Shown here: positions 16,775 to 24,791 of the stretch, piece by piece
How the letters are laid out: the number at the start of each line of letters is the position of its first letter
Numbering within the stretch: position 1 is the stretch's first letter
Assembly (NCBI RefSeq): GCF_900107175.1
Contig: NZ_FNOZ01000007.1
Span: 54,257-118,256, forward strand
Direction: 5' to 3'
Source: Modestobacter sp. DSM 44400
Lineage (GTDB): Bacteria > Actinomycetota > Actinomycetes > Mycobacteriales > Geodermatophilaceae
DNA length: 64,000 bases
The notes under the pieces: model-generated
Databases searched by the model: none
Seen by the model: the letters and a program-made list of their open reading frames with translations, nothing else
Told to the model about the DNA's origin: nothing
Translations under genes and position numbers: made by a program

Positions 16775-17280
16775 GCGGTCACCCCCATCTCCTGCAGCGC
16801 CAGGCGCAGCGCCCGCAGCGCGTAGTGCGCCCGGGACTTCACGGTGCCCGCCGGGATGCCGAGCACCGCGGCGGCGTCGGCCGTCGTCCGGCCCTGGTAG
16901 TAGCACTGCTCGAGCACCGCCCGGTGGTCGGGGCTGAGCCGGCTGAGCGCCTCGCCGACGATCCAGGTGTCCAGCACGGCGTCGGTCCGGTCGTCCTCAC
17001 CGGTCTCCGGCCCGGTGTCCAGCGGGACGTCGCGGTCGGTGCGGTGCCGCCGCCACTCGTCGACGACGATGCGCCGGGCCACGGTGAACAGCCAGGGGCG
17101 GACCGACGCGCGCACCGAGTCGAGCACGTCGGGCGAGCGCCAGGCGCGCAGCATGGTCTCCTGCACCACGTCCTGGGCGCGGACCTGGTCGCCTCCCACC
17201 AGCGGGACGACGAAGGCCCACAGGGCAGCCGCGTGCTCGGAGTACAGCGCCCGCACCAGCGCCTCGTCCCGACCGCTCAT
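16771..17280 (-). CDS. SigL-like ECF RNA polymerase sigma factor
   Basis: The 169-residue ECF sigma factor has region 2 with ALYSEHAAALWAF and AQDVVQETMLRAWR, then RPWLFTVARRIVVDEWR, and region 4 with ALSRLSPDHRAVLEQCYYQG followed by GIPAGTVKSRAHYALRALR. The sequence and the C-terminal LQEMGVTA closely follow mycobacterial SigL. I start at the ATG at 17280; the ORF extends 13 codons upstream. It is co-transcribed with its anti-sigma factor and lies below a TGAACC-N16-CGTAGT promoter of SigL type. Confidence 0.9.
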   Translation of the reverse strand: MSGRDEALVRALYSEHAAALWAFVVPLVGGDQVRAQDVVQETMLRAWRSPDVLDSVRASVRPWLFTVARRIVVDEWRRHRTDRDVPLDTGPETGEDDRTDAVLDTWIVGEALSRLSPDHRAVLEQCYYQGRTTADAAAVLGIPAGTVKSRAHYALRALRLALQEMGVTA

Positions 17281-17326
17281 GCCGCCTTCCCGGAGCTCGG
17301 CCTGCAGTGTGCCGCCCACCGGCTCA

Positions 17327-17752
17327 TCATCGGGAGGTCCGCGTCGCCGCCTGTGCGGCCGCCGTTTCCGCCGACCGCTGCCGGACCGAGGTCGCCGCCA
17401 ACGCCAGGAGGACGACGGTGGCCGCGACCTCGAGCACCAGCGACAGGACGGCGTGCCGGGCGCTCAGCGACTCCGAGAACCCGAAAAGCGCGACCTGTGT
17501 GCTGAACAGCAGGCCCGCCGCGGTGCCGGCGGCCAGGGCGGCGCCGGCCAGCGCGACCAGCGGGAGCAGCCGGCGGGACACCACGACGAGCGCGCCCGCG
17601 AGCAGCGCGGCGAGAACGGTGTCCAGCGCGAACAGCGGGCCGATGACCTCGATCGTCCGGTAGCCGTCCAGCCACAGACGGCCGTGCACCACAGCGATCC
17701 CCGCCAGCAGGACCGCGCCGGCCCAGCGCAGCGCCGTTCCGAGGCCGGTCAC
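17327..17752 (-). CDS. Small four-helix membrane protein
   Basis: This 141-residue protein is almost wholly hydrophobic, with four predicted membrane helices: ALRWAGAVLLAGIAVVHG, the region around LLAGALVVV, the region around LVALAGAALAAGTAAGLLF and a last helix near VLEVAATVVLLALA. The short basic C-terminal tail suggests a cytoplasmic end. It starts 3 bp after the cupredoxin stop, so the two are coupled, and lies 46 bp before sigma. I infer a role with the copper protein at the membrane. Confidence 0.72.
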   Translation of the reverse strand: MTGLGTALRWAGAVLLAGIAVVHGRLWLDGYRTIEVIGPLFALDTVLAALLAGALVVVSRRLLPLVALAGAALAAGTAAGLLFSTQVALFGFSESLSARHAVLSLVLEVAATVVLLALAATSVRQRSAETAAAQAATRTSR

Positions 17753-17755
17753 GGC

Positions 17756-18193
17756 TCAGCTCACCGTCAGGGTGGTGTCCATGCCCATGGCCCGGTGGTT
17801 GCCGATGGGGCAGTACACCTCGTACTCACCGGGCTGCAGGGTGACGGTCATGGTCGTGGACTCTCCGCCCTGCACGGTGTCGGAGGTCATGTCGATCCCG
17901 CCGGGGCCCTCGATGGTCAGCGAGTGGGTGGCATCGCCGGTGTTCGTCACCTCGAACGTGTACGTGCCGGCGGGAAGGGTGCTCTCGGACAGGGTGATGG
18001 AGAAGTCCGCCTCCTCCGCGGTCACGGTGGTGCCCGTGGCGTCGGAGGAGCTGCTGGAGGTGGCGGGACTGGTGTCGCCGGCGGTCGAGGAGCCGGCATC
18101 GGTAGCGGGGTCGCTGCCGCAGGCGGACAGGGTCAGCGCCAGGACGCCGGCGCTGAGCCCGGCGGCCAGCCGGGTGCGGGACAAGGTGCGCAC
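17756..18193 (-). CDS. Cupredoxin-domain lipoprotein
   Basis: The 145-residue protein has a signal peptide with lipobox LTLSAC-G (Cys about residue 25), a Ser/Thr/Asp-rich linker, then one cupredoxin domain. Type 1 copper ligands are visible: His in ATHSLTIEGP, and Cys-His-Met in EVYCPIGNHRAMGMDT. It is probably a membrane-anchored electron carrier or copper binder outside the cell. It is the first gene of an operon running into the sigma and anti-sigma genes, with a SigL-like promoter 30 bp upstream and a TGGAGG ribosome site before the GTG. Confidence 0.88.
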   Translation of the reverse strand: MRTLSRTRLAAGLSAGVLALTLSACGSDPATDAGSSTAGDTSPATSSSSSDATGTTVTAEEADFSITLSESTLPAGTYTFEVTNTGDATHSLTIEGPGGIDMTSDTVQGGESTTMTVTLQPGEYEVYCPIGNHRAMGMDTTLTVS

Positions 18194-18228
18194 GAGGACC
18201 TCCAGGAGTGGGTGGGCTTCCTCTTGGG

Positions 18229-18256
18229 ACTACGGACATCCGGGCGCGCCGGTTCA
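18229..18256 (-). promoter_or_regulatory. SigL-type ECF promoter for the cupredoxin-sigma operon
   Basis: On the minus strand TGAACC (18256-18251) and CGTAGT (18234-18229) are spaced by 16 bp, matching the published mycobacterial SigL consensus TGAACC-N16-18-CGT. It predicts a transcript start about 30 bp before the cupredoxin GTG. The -35 element overlaps the stop codon of the upstream hydrolase gene. Confidence 0.72.
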
Positions 18257-19138
18257 CCGCACCGGGGAGGTTCCTCCCGCCGGCCAGACGGCCAGCAGGG
18301 TGCGCAGGGCCGCGACCAGCGCCAGCGGCTGGTCGAGCATCGGGTGGTGACCGGCGTCGGCCAGCTCGGCGACCGGCAGACCGCCGGGCACCAGCCGGCT
18401 CATCTCGGCGGCCATGTCGGCGCTGACCAGGCCGTGCTCGCAGCGGAACAGGGTGATCGGGCGCGCGAGCTGGGGCAGCAGGTTGCGCAGCAGCAGCCGG
18501 TTGCCGAAGAACTCCGGGTCGAACTTCCAGGTCCAGCCGCCCTCGACCGTGCGCAGCGAGTCGCGCGCCACGTGCTCGCGGACGTAGGGGAGGAGCACGT
18601 CCTGCGCAGGCAGGGTGCGGAACCGTGCCACCGCCTCCTCGACCGAGGGGTACACCCGGTGCGGACGGCGCCGCTCACGCAGCCGCGCCTCGTCCGGCGC
18701 GGTGTCGTTGAGCGGGGAGTCGATGACGGCGATGCCGGACACCGCCTCCGGAGCGTCGACGCCGACGGCCACCGCCACCCAGCCGCCCATGCTGTGACCG
18801 ATGACCGCGGGGCGGTCGAGCTGCTCGGCGGCGGCGACCGCCACGACCTCGCGGGCCCACAGGTGGCCGTCGTAGACTTCGCGCCGGCCGCTGTCGCCGT
18901 GCCCGGACAGGTCCAGGGCCACCACCCGGCGGCCGGGCAGCTGCGGCGCGACGTGGGTCCACCAGCCCGAGTTCGCCGCCCCGCCGTGCACCAGGACCAC
19001 ACCCGGCGCGCTCTCGTCGCCCCACACCCGGTAGTGCACCGGGGCGCCGTCGACGGTGACCTCGCCGTGGACGGGCCGGTCCTCCAGCGCGCGCTGGAAC
19101 CACCCCGGGGCGTCGGGGGTGCTGGCCGGCGCGGTCAT
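18254..19138 (-). CDS. Alpha/beta hydrolase
   Basis: The 294-residue alpha/beta hydrolase has the oxyanion strand VVLVHGGAANSGWW, a nucleophile elbow GHSMGGW (Ser near residue 120), a late Asp in the helical cap region and the catalytic His in DAGHHPML near residue 265. There is no signal peptide. The substrate is unknown; an epoxide-hydrolase or esterase-like role is typical. I start at the ATG at 19138, as upstream in-frame sequence overlaps the divergent VOC gene. Confidence 0.85.
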   Translation of the reverse strand: MTAPASTPDAPGWFQRALEDRPVHGEVTVDGAPVHYRVWGDESAPGVVLVHGGAANSGWWTHVAPQLPGRRVVALDLSGHGDSGRREVYDGHLWAREVVAVAAAEQLDRPAVIGHSMGGWVAVAVGVDAPEAVSGIAVIDSPLNDTAPDEARLRERRRPHRVYPSVEEAVARFRTLPAQDVLLPYVREHVARDSLRTVEGGWTWKFDPEFFGNRLLLRNLLPQLARPITLFRCEHGLVSADMAAEMSRLVPGGLPVAELADAGHHPMLDQPLALVAALRTLLAVWPAGGTSPVR

Positions 19139-19306
19139 CGTCGCCCTCCTGGCAGGTCGGTGCGTTCCGGCGATCTTCTCCCGGGCGGTCGCGCCGTCCC
19201 GCCACCGGCACCCCGGACGGCGCGCGGAAAGGGTCGCGATGAGTTCCCGTCGGTGGGAGGGTCCTCTCCTGCAGCCGGGCCGGACCCGGACCGAGAGGAG
19301 CACCAG

Positions 19307-19786
19307 ATGCCCAAGACGACGCCCTTCCTGTGGTTCGACGGCACCGCCGAGCAGGCAGCCGAGCACTACGTCGCGATCTTCCCCCACTCGCAGATCACGT
19401 CGGTGTCCCGCTACGGGCCGGACATGCCCTTTCCGGAGGGCAGCGCGCTGACGGTGGAATGGTCACTGGACGGGCAGCCCTACGCCGGGCTGAACGGCGG
19501 GCCGGACTACACCTTCAGCGAGGCGATCAGCTTCCAGATCGCCTGCGCCGACCAGGAGGAGGTCGACCACTACTGGACCGCACTGTCCAAGGGCGGTGAG
19601 GAGGGCCCCTGCGGCTGGCTCAAGGACAAGTTCGGCGTCTCCTGGCAGGTCGTACCCGCGCGCCTCCCCGAGCTGCTCGGCGACCCTGACCCGGGCCGGG
19701 CCCAGCGGGTGATGCAGGCGATGATGCAGATGCGCAAGATCGTCGTCGCCGATCTCGAGCGGGCCGCGGACAGCGTTCCGGCCTGA
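19307..19786 (+). CDS. VOC family protein (PhnB / 3-demethylubiquinone-MTase-like)
   Basis: This 159-residue protein opens with PFLWFDGTAEQAAEHYVAIFP and has YTFSEAISFQIACADQEEVDHYW and the C-terminal WLKDKFGVSWQVVP, the pattern of the PhnB/UbiG-misnamed VOC clade. It is not a methyltransferase despite common database names. It starts at an ATG behind GAGAGGAG. Its 3' end lies 5 bp from the end of the convergent FMN reductase gene. Confidence 0.88.
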   Translation: MPKTTPFLWFDGTAEQAAEHYVAIFPHSQITSVSRYGPDMPFPEGSALTVEWSLDGQPYAGLNGGPDYTFSEAISFQIACADQEEVDHYWTALSKGGEEGPCGWLKDKFGVSWQVVPARLPELLGDPDPGRAQRVMQAMMQMRKIVVADLERAADSVPA

Positions 19787-19791
19787 GGGGG

Positions 19792-20409
19792 TCAGCTGCC
19801 CTTGAGCAGTTCCTCGAACGACGGCGTGTCGGCGAACGGGTCGCTCGGCCGGGCGGTGGCCGGCCGGCCGGTGACCAGGTCGGCGAGCTCCCCGGCCGCC
19901 CGGTCGATCCGGCCGGCAAGCGCCCTGTCCGTACCGCCGCCGGCCCAGTCCTCGGCCGCGGCGAACACCCCGGTGGGGACGGCGATCAAGCGCAGGTAGG
20001 CGAACAGCGGCCGCATCGCGAACTCCACGGCCAGCGAGTGCCGCGCCGTCCCGGCCGTCGCGCCGAGCAGCACCGGCTTCCCGACCAGCGCGTCCTTGTC
20101 CAGCACGTCGAAGAACGTCTTGAACAGGCCGCTGTAGGAAGCGGAGAAGATCGGCGTGACCGCGATCAGGCCGTCTGCGCCGACAACCGTGTCCACGGCG
20201 GCCCGCAGCGACCCGTTCGGGAACCCGGTGACCAGGTTGTCCGCCAGGTCACGGGCGTGCGCCCGCAGCTCGACAACCTCGACGGTGGCGTCGTCCCCGC
20301 GGGCGCGCAGCGCCTCGACGGTGGCCGCGGTCAGCCGGTCGGCGAGCAGCCGGGTGGACGACGGGTTGCTCAGCCCGCCGCTCACCACGGCCAGGGTGCG
20401 GGTGCTCAT
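19792..20409 (-). CDS. NAD(P)H-dependent FMN reductase (CE1759 family)
   Basis: This 205-residue flavodoxin-like reductase has an FMN-phosphate loop GGLSNPSSTRLLADRL at residues 11-26 and the second loop VTPIFSASYSGLFKTFFDVL near residue 85. It probably supplies reduced FMN to the luciferase-like monooxygenase encoded just upstream; this pairing (CE1758/CE1759) recurs in actinobacteria. A 52-bp spacer separates the two and contains one copy of the 65-bp repeat described below. The start codon overlaps the stop of the minicistron in that repeat. Confidence 0.88.
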   Translation of the reverse strand: MSTRTLAVVSGGLSNPSSTRLLADRLTAATVEALRARGDDATVEVVELRAHARDLADNLVTGFPNGSLRAAVDTVVGADGLIAVTPIFSASYSGLFKTFFDVLDKDALVGKPVLLGATAGTARHSLAVEFAMRPLFAYLRLIAVPTGVFAAAEDWAGGGTDRALAGRIDRAAGELADLVTGRPATARPSDPFADTPSFEELLKGS

Positions 20410-20468
20410 CGACCCACCTCCGGTGCAGGAGCGGAACGGCTACGCCGTGCTGTCGAGCGCATCATCGG
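20404..20468 (-). repeat. 65-bp duplicated element, copy A
   Basis: This block aligns without gaps to 60303-60367, differing at 8 of 65 positions, although the flanking genes are unrelated. It runs from the end of the luciferase-like monooxygenase gene through the start codon of the FMN reductase and includes the Shine-Dalgarno GGAGG inside a small CACC-GGA-GGTG dyad. It may be a mobile intergenic or translation-control element. Confidence 0.75.
20406..20465 (-). CDS. Possible 19-codon leader/minicistron in repeat copy A
   Basis: An ATG overlapping the monooxygenase stop (ATGA) opens 19 codons (MMRSTARRSRS, then APAPEVGR) ending in a TGA that overlaps the reductase ATG. Copy B encodes a peptide of identical length with 13 of 19 residues the same. 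The substitutions are not biased to third positions, so selection on the peptide is unproven; it may act only through translational coupling. Confidence 0.35.
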   Translation of the reverse strand: MMRSTARRSRSAPAPEVGR

Positions 20469-21571
20469 GTCGGCACCTCCTCGGTCGTCTCCGCCGCCTG
20501 CCGGGCCGCCTCGACCAGCGAGGCATGCGTCGGGGCCTCAGGTACGTGTGCGGGCTTCAGAGCGGCGAACTCCTTGCGGAGGACGGGGACGACCTCCTCG
20601 CCCAGCATGTCCAGCTGCTCGAGGACCGTCTTCAACGGCAGACCGGCGTGGTCGACGAGGAACAGCTGCCGCTGGTAGTCCCCGACGTAGTCGCGGAAGC
20701 CGAGGGTGCGCTCGATGACCTGCTCGGGGCTGCCGACGGTCAGCGGGGTCTCCCGGGTGAACTCCTCCAACGACGGGCCGTGGCCGTACACCGGGGCGAC
20801 GTCGAAGTAGGGCCGGAACTCCCGGACGGCGTCCTGGCTGCTCTTTCGCATGAACACCTGGCCACCCAGGCCGACGATCGCCTGATCGGCGGCACCGTGG
20901 CCGTGGTGCTCGAAGCGCTGGCGGTAGAACTCCACCATCCGCTGGGTGTGCTCCTTGGGCCAGAAGATGTGGTTGGAGAAGAATCCGTCGCCGTAGTAGG
21001 CCGCCTGTTCGGCGATCTGCGGGCTGCGGATCGAGCCGTGCCACACGAAGGGCGGGACGCCGTCCAGCGGGCGGGGGGTGGCGGTGAAGCCCTGCAGCGG
21101 GGTGCGGTACTTCCCCTCCCAGTCGACGACGTCCTCACGCCACAGCCGGCGCAGCAGCGCGTAGTTCTCCACGGCCAGGTTGATCCCGTCGCGGATGTCC
21201 TTGCCGAACCACGGGTAGACGGGGCCGGTGTTGCCACGGCCCATCATCAGGTCGACGCGCCCGTCGGAGACGTGCTGCAGCATGGCGTAGTCCTCGGCGA
21301 TCTTCACCGGGTCGTTGGTGGTGATCAGCGTCGTGGCCGTCGACAGCAGCAGCGACTCGGTCTTGGCGGCGATGTACCCCAGAATGGTCGTGGGGGAGGA
21401 GGGCACGAACGGCGGGTTGTGGTGCTCGCCCATCGCGAAGACGTCCAGCCCCACTTCCTCGGCCTTGAGCGCGATCGCGATCATCGCCTTGATCCGCTCG
21501 GCCTCGGAAGGCGTGCGACCGGTCGTCGGGTCAGGGGTGACGTCGCCGACGGAGAAGATCCCGAACTGCAT
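20462..21571 (-). CDS. Luciferase-like (LLM class) FMN-dependent monooxygenase, CE1758 family
   Basis: The 369-residue TIM-barrel flavin monooxygenase begins MQFGIFSVGDVTPDP and has DVFAMGEHHNPPFVPSSP, TTLITTNDPVKIAEDYAMLQ and LMMGRGNTGPVYPWFGKD, all characteristic of the bacterial luciferase superfamily. It would use FMNH2 from the adjacent reductase to oxygenate an unknown substrate. The ATG at 21571 has a good CAGGAG ribosome site. It diverges from a small hypothetical gene. Confidence 0.88.
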   Translation of the reverse strand: MQFGIFSVGDVTPDPTTGRTPSEAERIKAMIAIALKAEEVGLDVFAMGEHHNPPFVPSSPTTILGYIAAKTESLLLSTATTLITTNDPVKIAEDYAMLQHVSDGRVDLMMGRGNTGPVYPWFGKDIRDGINLAVENYALLRRLWREDVVDWEGKYRTPLQGFTATPRPLDGVPPFVWHGSIRSPQIAEQAAYYGDGFFSNHIFWPKEHTQRMVEFYRQRFEHHGHGAADQAIVGLGGQVFMRKSSQDAVREFRPYFDVAPVYGHGPSLEEFTRETPLTVGSPEQVIERTLGFRDYVGDYQRQLFLVDHAGLPLKTVLEQLDMLGEEVVPVLRKEFAALKPAHVPEAPTHASLVEAARQAAETTEEVPTR

Positions 21572-21745
21572 CTCGTGCTCCTGGTGGTTGAGAGTGCAAC
21601 TACTGCTCGGTGGAACAGCACCGACCCGCTGGTATTCCGAGCGGCGGCCCCGCACCGGCTCCGGCGGGGGATCCCCGCACAGAGGCCTTGCCATCGCGGG
21701 AGGGCCGGGACCACCATGGTCGTACTGTCGTTCGAAGGAGGAGCC

Positions 21746-22093
21746 ATGACCGCTCCCGCACCTGGTGGACCAGCGGACCGGAAGCGCCAGCCGGCGGTCG
21801 AACCGGTCCTGTTCTCCGAGGCCGAGAAGCTGATGGCCCAGTGGGAGGCTCAGCACACCGTCATCGCCGCGGGCCGACGCCTCGGTGCGGTGAGCGTGCC
21901 GCAGTACGTGGCGCACACGCGCTGCAGCGAGTCCCCACCGACGGCCACCCCCGGCGGGCACCACCGGGACCGTACGCAGCGCCGGCCACCACCGGATCCC
22001 CACGTGCACCTGTCCGACCTGTGGGGGTGGCTGGCTCCGACCTCCGGCAGCGGGAGTGGTCCGGCCGACCGTCGCGGCGATCGCGGGCGCTGA
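21746..22093 (+). CDS. Hypothetical protein, 115 aa
   Basis: The ATG follows an excellent AAGGAGGAG ribosome site. An N-terminal half with VLFSEAEKLMAQWEAQHTVI and GRRLGAVSVPQYV is helix-prone and looks like a folded segment. The C-terminal half is rich in Pro, His and Arg and probably disordered. I do not recognise the family. It is transcribed away from the flavin monooxygenase and ends at a strong hairpin. Confidence 0.55.
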   Translation: MTAPAPGGPADRKRQPAVEPVLFSEAEKLMAQWEAQHTVIAAGRRLGAVSVPQYVAHTRCSESPPTATPGGHHRDRTQRRPPPDPHVHLSDLWGWLAPTSGSGSGPADRRGDRGR

Positions 22094-22096
22094 CGC

Positions 22097-22130
22097 GGCG
22101 CCCCTCCGCTCAGCAGAGGGGAGGGGCGCC
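22097..22130. terminator. Bidirectional hairpin terminator
   Basis: GGCGCCCCTCC (22097-22107) pairs perfectly with GGAGGGGCGCC (22120-22130), an 11-bp stem with a 12-nt loop, directly after the small hypothetical gene and facing the convergent acyl-CoA dehydrogenase gene. Confidence 0.75.
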
Positions 22131-22139
22131 GGCGTGCGG

Positions 22140-22185
22140 CCTGCTCCTGGCATGCTCTGAGCCTGCGAAGGGCTCGGGGAGCAGG
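22140..22185. terminator. Second hairpin between convergent genes
   Basis: CCTGCTCC (22140-22147) pairs with GGAGCAGG (22178-22185), and an inner GAGCC/GGCTC stem forms within the loop. It lies 8 bp beyond the stop of the acyl-CoA dehydrogenase gene read from the right, so it probably terminates that operon. Confidence 0.65.
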
Positions 22186-22192
22186 TCCTTTC

Positions 22193-23329
22193 TCAGACCA
22201 GCGGGTCGACCGTCTGGTACCCGTCCACGCCGGCGGCCAGGCGGGAGAGCGCCCAGTCACCGGTCCCGAGCTGGTGGTCGATCGCGGTCAGCCGGCTGGT
22301 GTAGTGGCCGACCTTGTACTCGGCGGTCATCCCGATGCCGCCGTGCAGCTGGATGGCCTCCTTGCCGATGTGCCGGCCGGCGCGGCTGGATTGCAGCCGG
22401 GCCCGGTCGGCGGCGGTGACCACGTCCCCGTCGGCGGCGTCGGCGACCAAGGTGGCCCACAGGACGGTGCTGCGGGCCAGCTCCAGCGAGACGTACATGT
22501 CGGCCGCCCGGAAGGTGAGCGCCTGGAACTTGTTCAGCGTCACCCCGAACTGCTTACGGGTCTTCAGGTACTCCGTGGTGCTGGCCAGTGCCGCCTCCAT
22601 CGCGCCGACCGCCTCGTGGCTGTAGGCGATGCTGGCGCGGGCGAGGGCCTCCTCGATCGCTCCGGTGCGATCGGCGTTCCCCTCGCCGAGCAGCGCGGCG
22701 GGGGTACCGGCGAAGGCCACCTTGGCCGCCCGGCTGCCGTCGTGGGTGCGGTACCCGAGCCGGGTGAGGCCCTCGGCGTCACCGCGCACGAGGAACAGCC
22801 GGGTGGCGCCGTCGGCGACCGCGCTGACCACCAGGAGGTCGGCGCGGGCACCGTGTGGCACTGGCTCCTTGACCCCGGTGAGCGTCCAGCCGTCACCGGC
22901 CGGGGTGGCCTGCACGTCGCGGGCTGCGGCACTCCACCGGGTGCCCGGTTCGGCGTGGGCGAACGCCAGCACGCTGGACCCCTCGGCCAGCGGGCCGAGG
23001 ACCTCGCTGCGTTGCGCCGCGGTGCCGACGGCGGCCACCAGGCCGCCGGTGAGCACCACCGACTCGACGAACGGTTCCGGTGCCAGCGCCCGGCCGACCT
23101 CCTCGGCGACGATGGACACCTCCACCGGTCCGGCGCCCATGCCGCCGTCGGCCTCGGCGAAGGGCAGCCCGAGGACGCCCATCTCGGCCAGTCGGGCCCA
23201 GGTCTTCTCGTCGAAGCCCGGGTCGGCGGCGGTGACCGCGCGCCGCTGGTCGCCGCCGTAGGCGCGGGTCAGCAGGCCGTTGACGGCCTCCCGCAGGGCG
23301 ACCTGCTCGTTGTCGTAGCTGTACTCCAC
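22193..23329 (-). CDS. Acyl-CoA dehydrogenase, short (beta-type) subunit
   Basis: The 378-residue ACAD-fold protein has an N-terminal helical domain, a divergent middle domain, and the C-terminal KQFGVTLNKFQALTFRAADMY and IQLHGGIGMTAEYKVGHYTSRL. Divergent partners of this type form heteromeric dehydrogenases (as in mycobacterial FadE/ChsE pairs acting on steroid or branched acyl-CoA). It starts 7 bp after the partner gene, so the complex is co-translated. The start is GTG at 23329. Confidence 0.86.
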   Translation of the reverse strand: MEYSYDNEQVALREAVNGLLTRAYGGDQRRAVTAADPGFDEKTWARLAEMGVLGLPFAEADGGMGAGPVEVSIVAEEVGRALAPEPFVESVVLTGGLVAAVGTAAQRSEVLGPLAEGSSVLAFAHAEPGTRWSAAARDVQATPAGDGWTLTGVKEPVPHGARADLLVVSAVADGATRLFLVRGDAEGLTRLGYRTHDGSRAAKVAFAGTPAALLGEGNADRTGAIEEALARASIAYSHEAVGAMEAALASTTEYLKTRKQFGVTLNKFQALTFRAADMYVSLELARSTVLWATLVADAADGDVVTAADRARLQSSRAGRHIGKEAIQLHGGIGMTAEYKVGHYTSRLTAIDHQLGTGDWALSRLAAGVDGYQTVDPLV

Positions 23330-23336
23330 GCCTACC

Positions 23337-24512
<1,176 letters not shown>

Positions 24513-24791
24513 GGAACCCCCACTTCCGACGGCTGCTCTGCCGTCTCGACGTCGTCCCCGGGACGATCCCACACCCCGTACGCGCCAGTAACTCCAGGGC
24601 GGCCGTTCCCCGGTTGGATACCAGTTCCGGTCACGCACCGTCACGGGCGGGACCGGGTGCCCCCGCAGGTGTCGCGCCCCGCCCCCGTTGGGGGGACTTC
24701 GGGAATCCCCGGTTCAGTCCGGGGCACCGTGCCCGATGTGGACGGTGCAGGTTGGAACGAGCCGATCGGGGGAGGGGGACGGAGGTGGGCG

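Noticed and set aside
16967..19786. A 939-codon open frame on the plus strand
   Set aside because: It runs antisense through the sigma, cupredoxin and hydrolase genes, is Gly/Arg/His-rich with no motif until the true VOC gene at 19307, and arises from high GC content removing stops.
21607..21624. TCGGTG-N6-CACCGA before the LLM monooxygenase gene as an operator
   Set aside because: Six-base arms are frequent by chance in this GC content and no supporting position or regulator was found.
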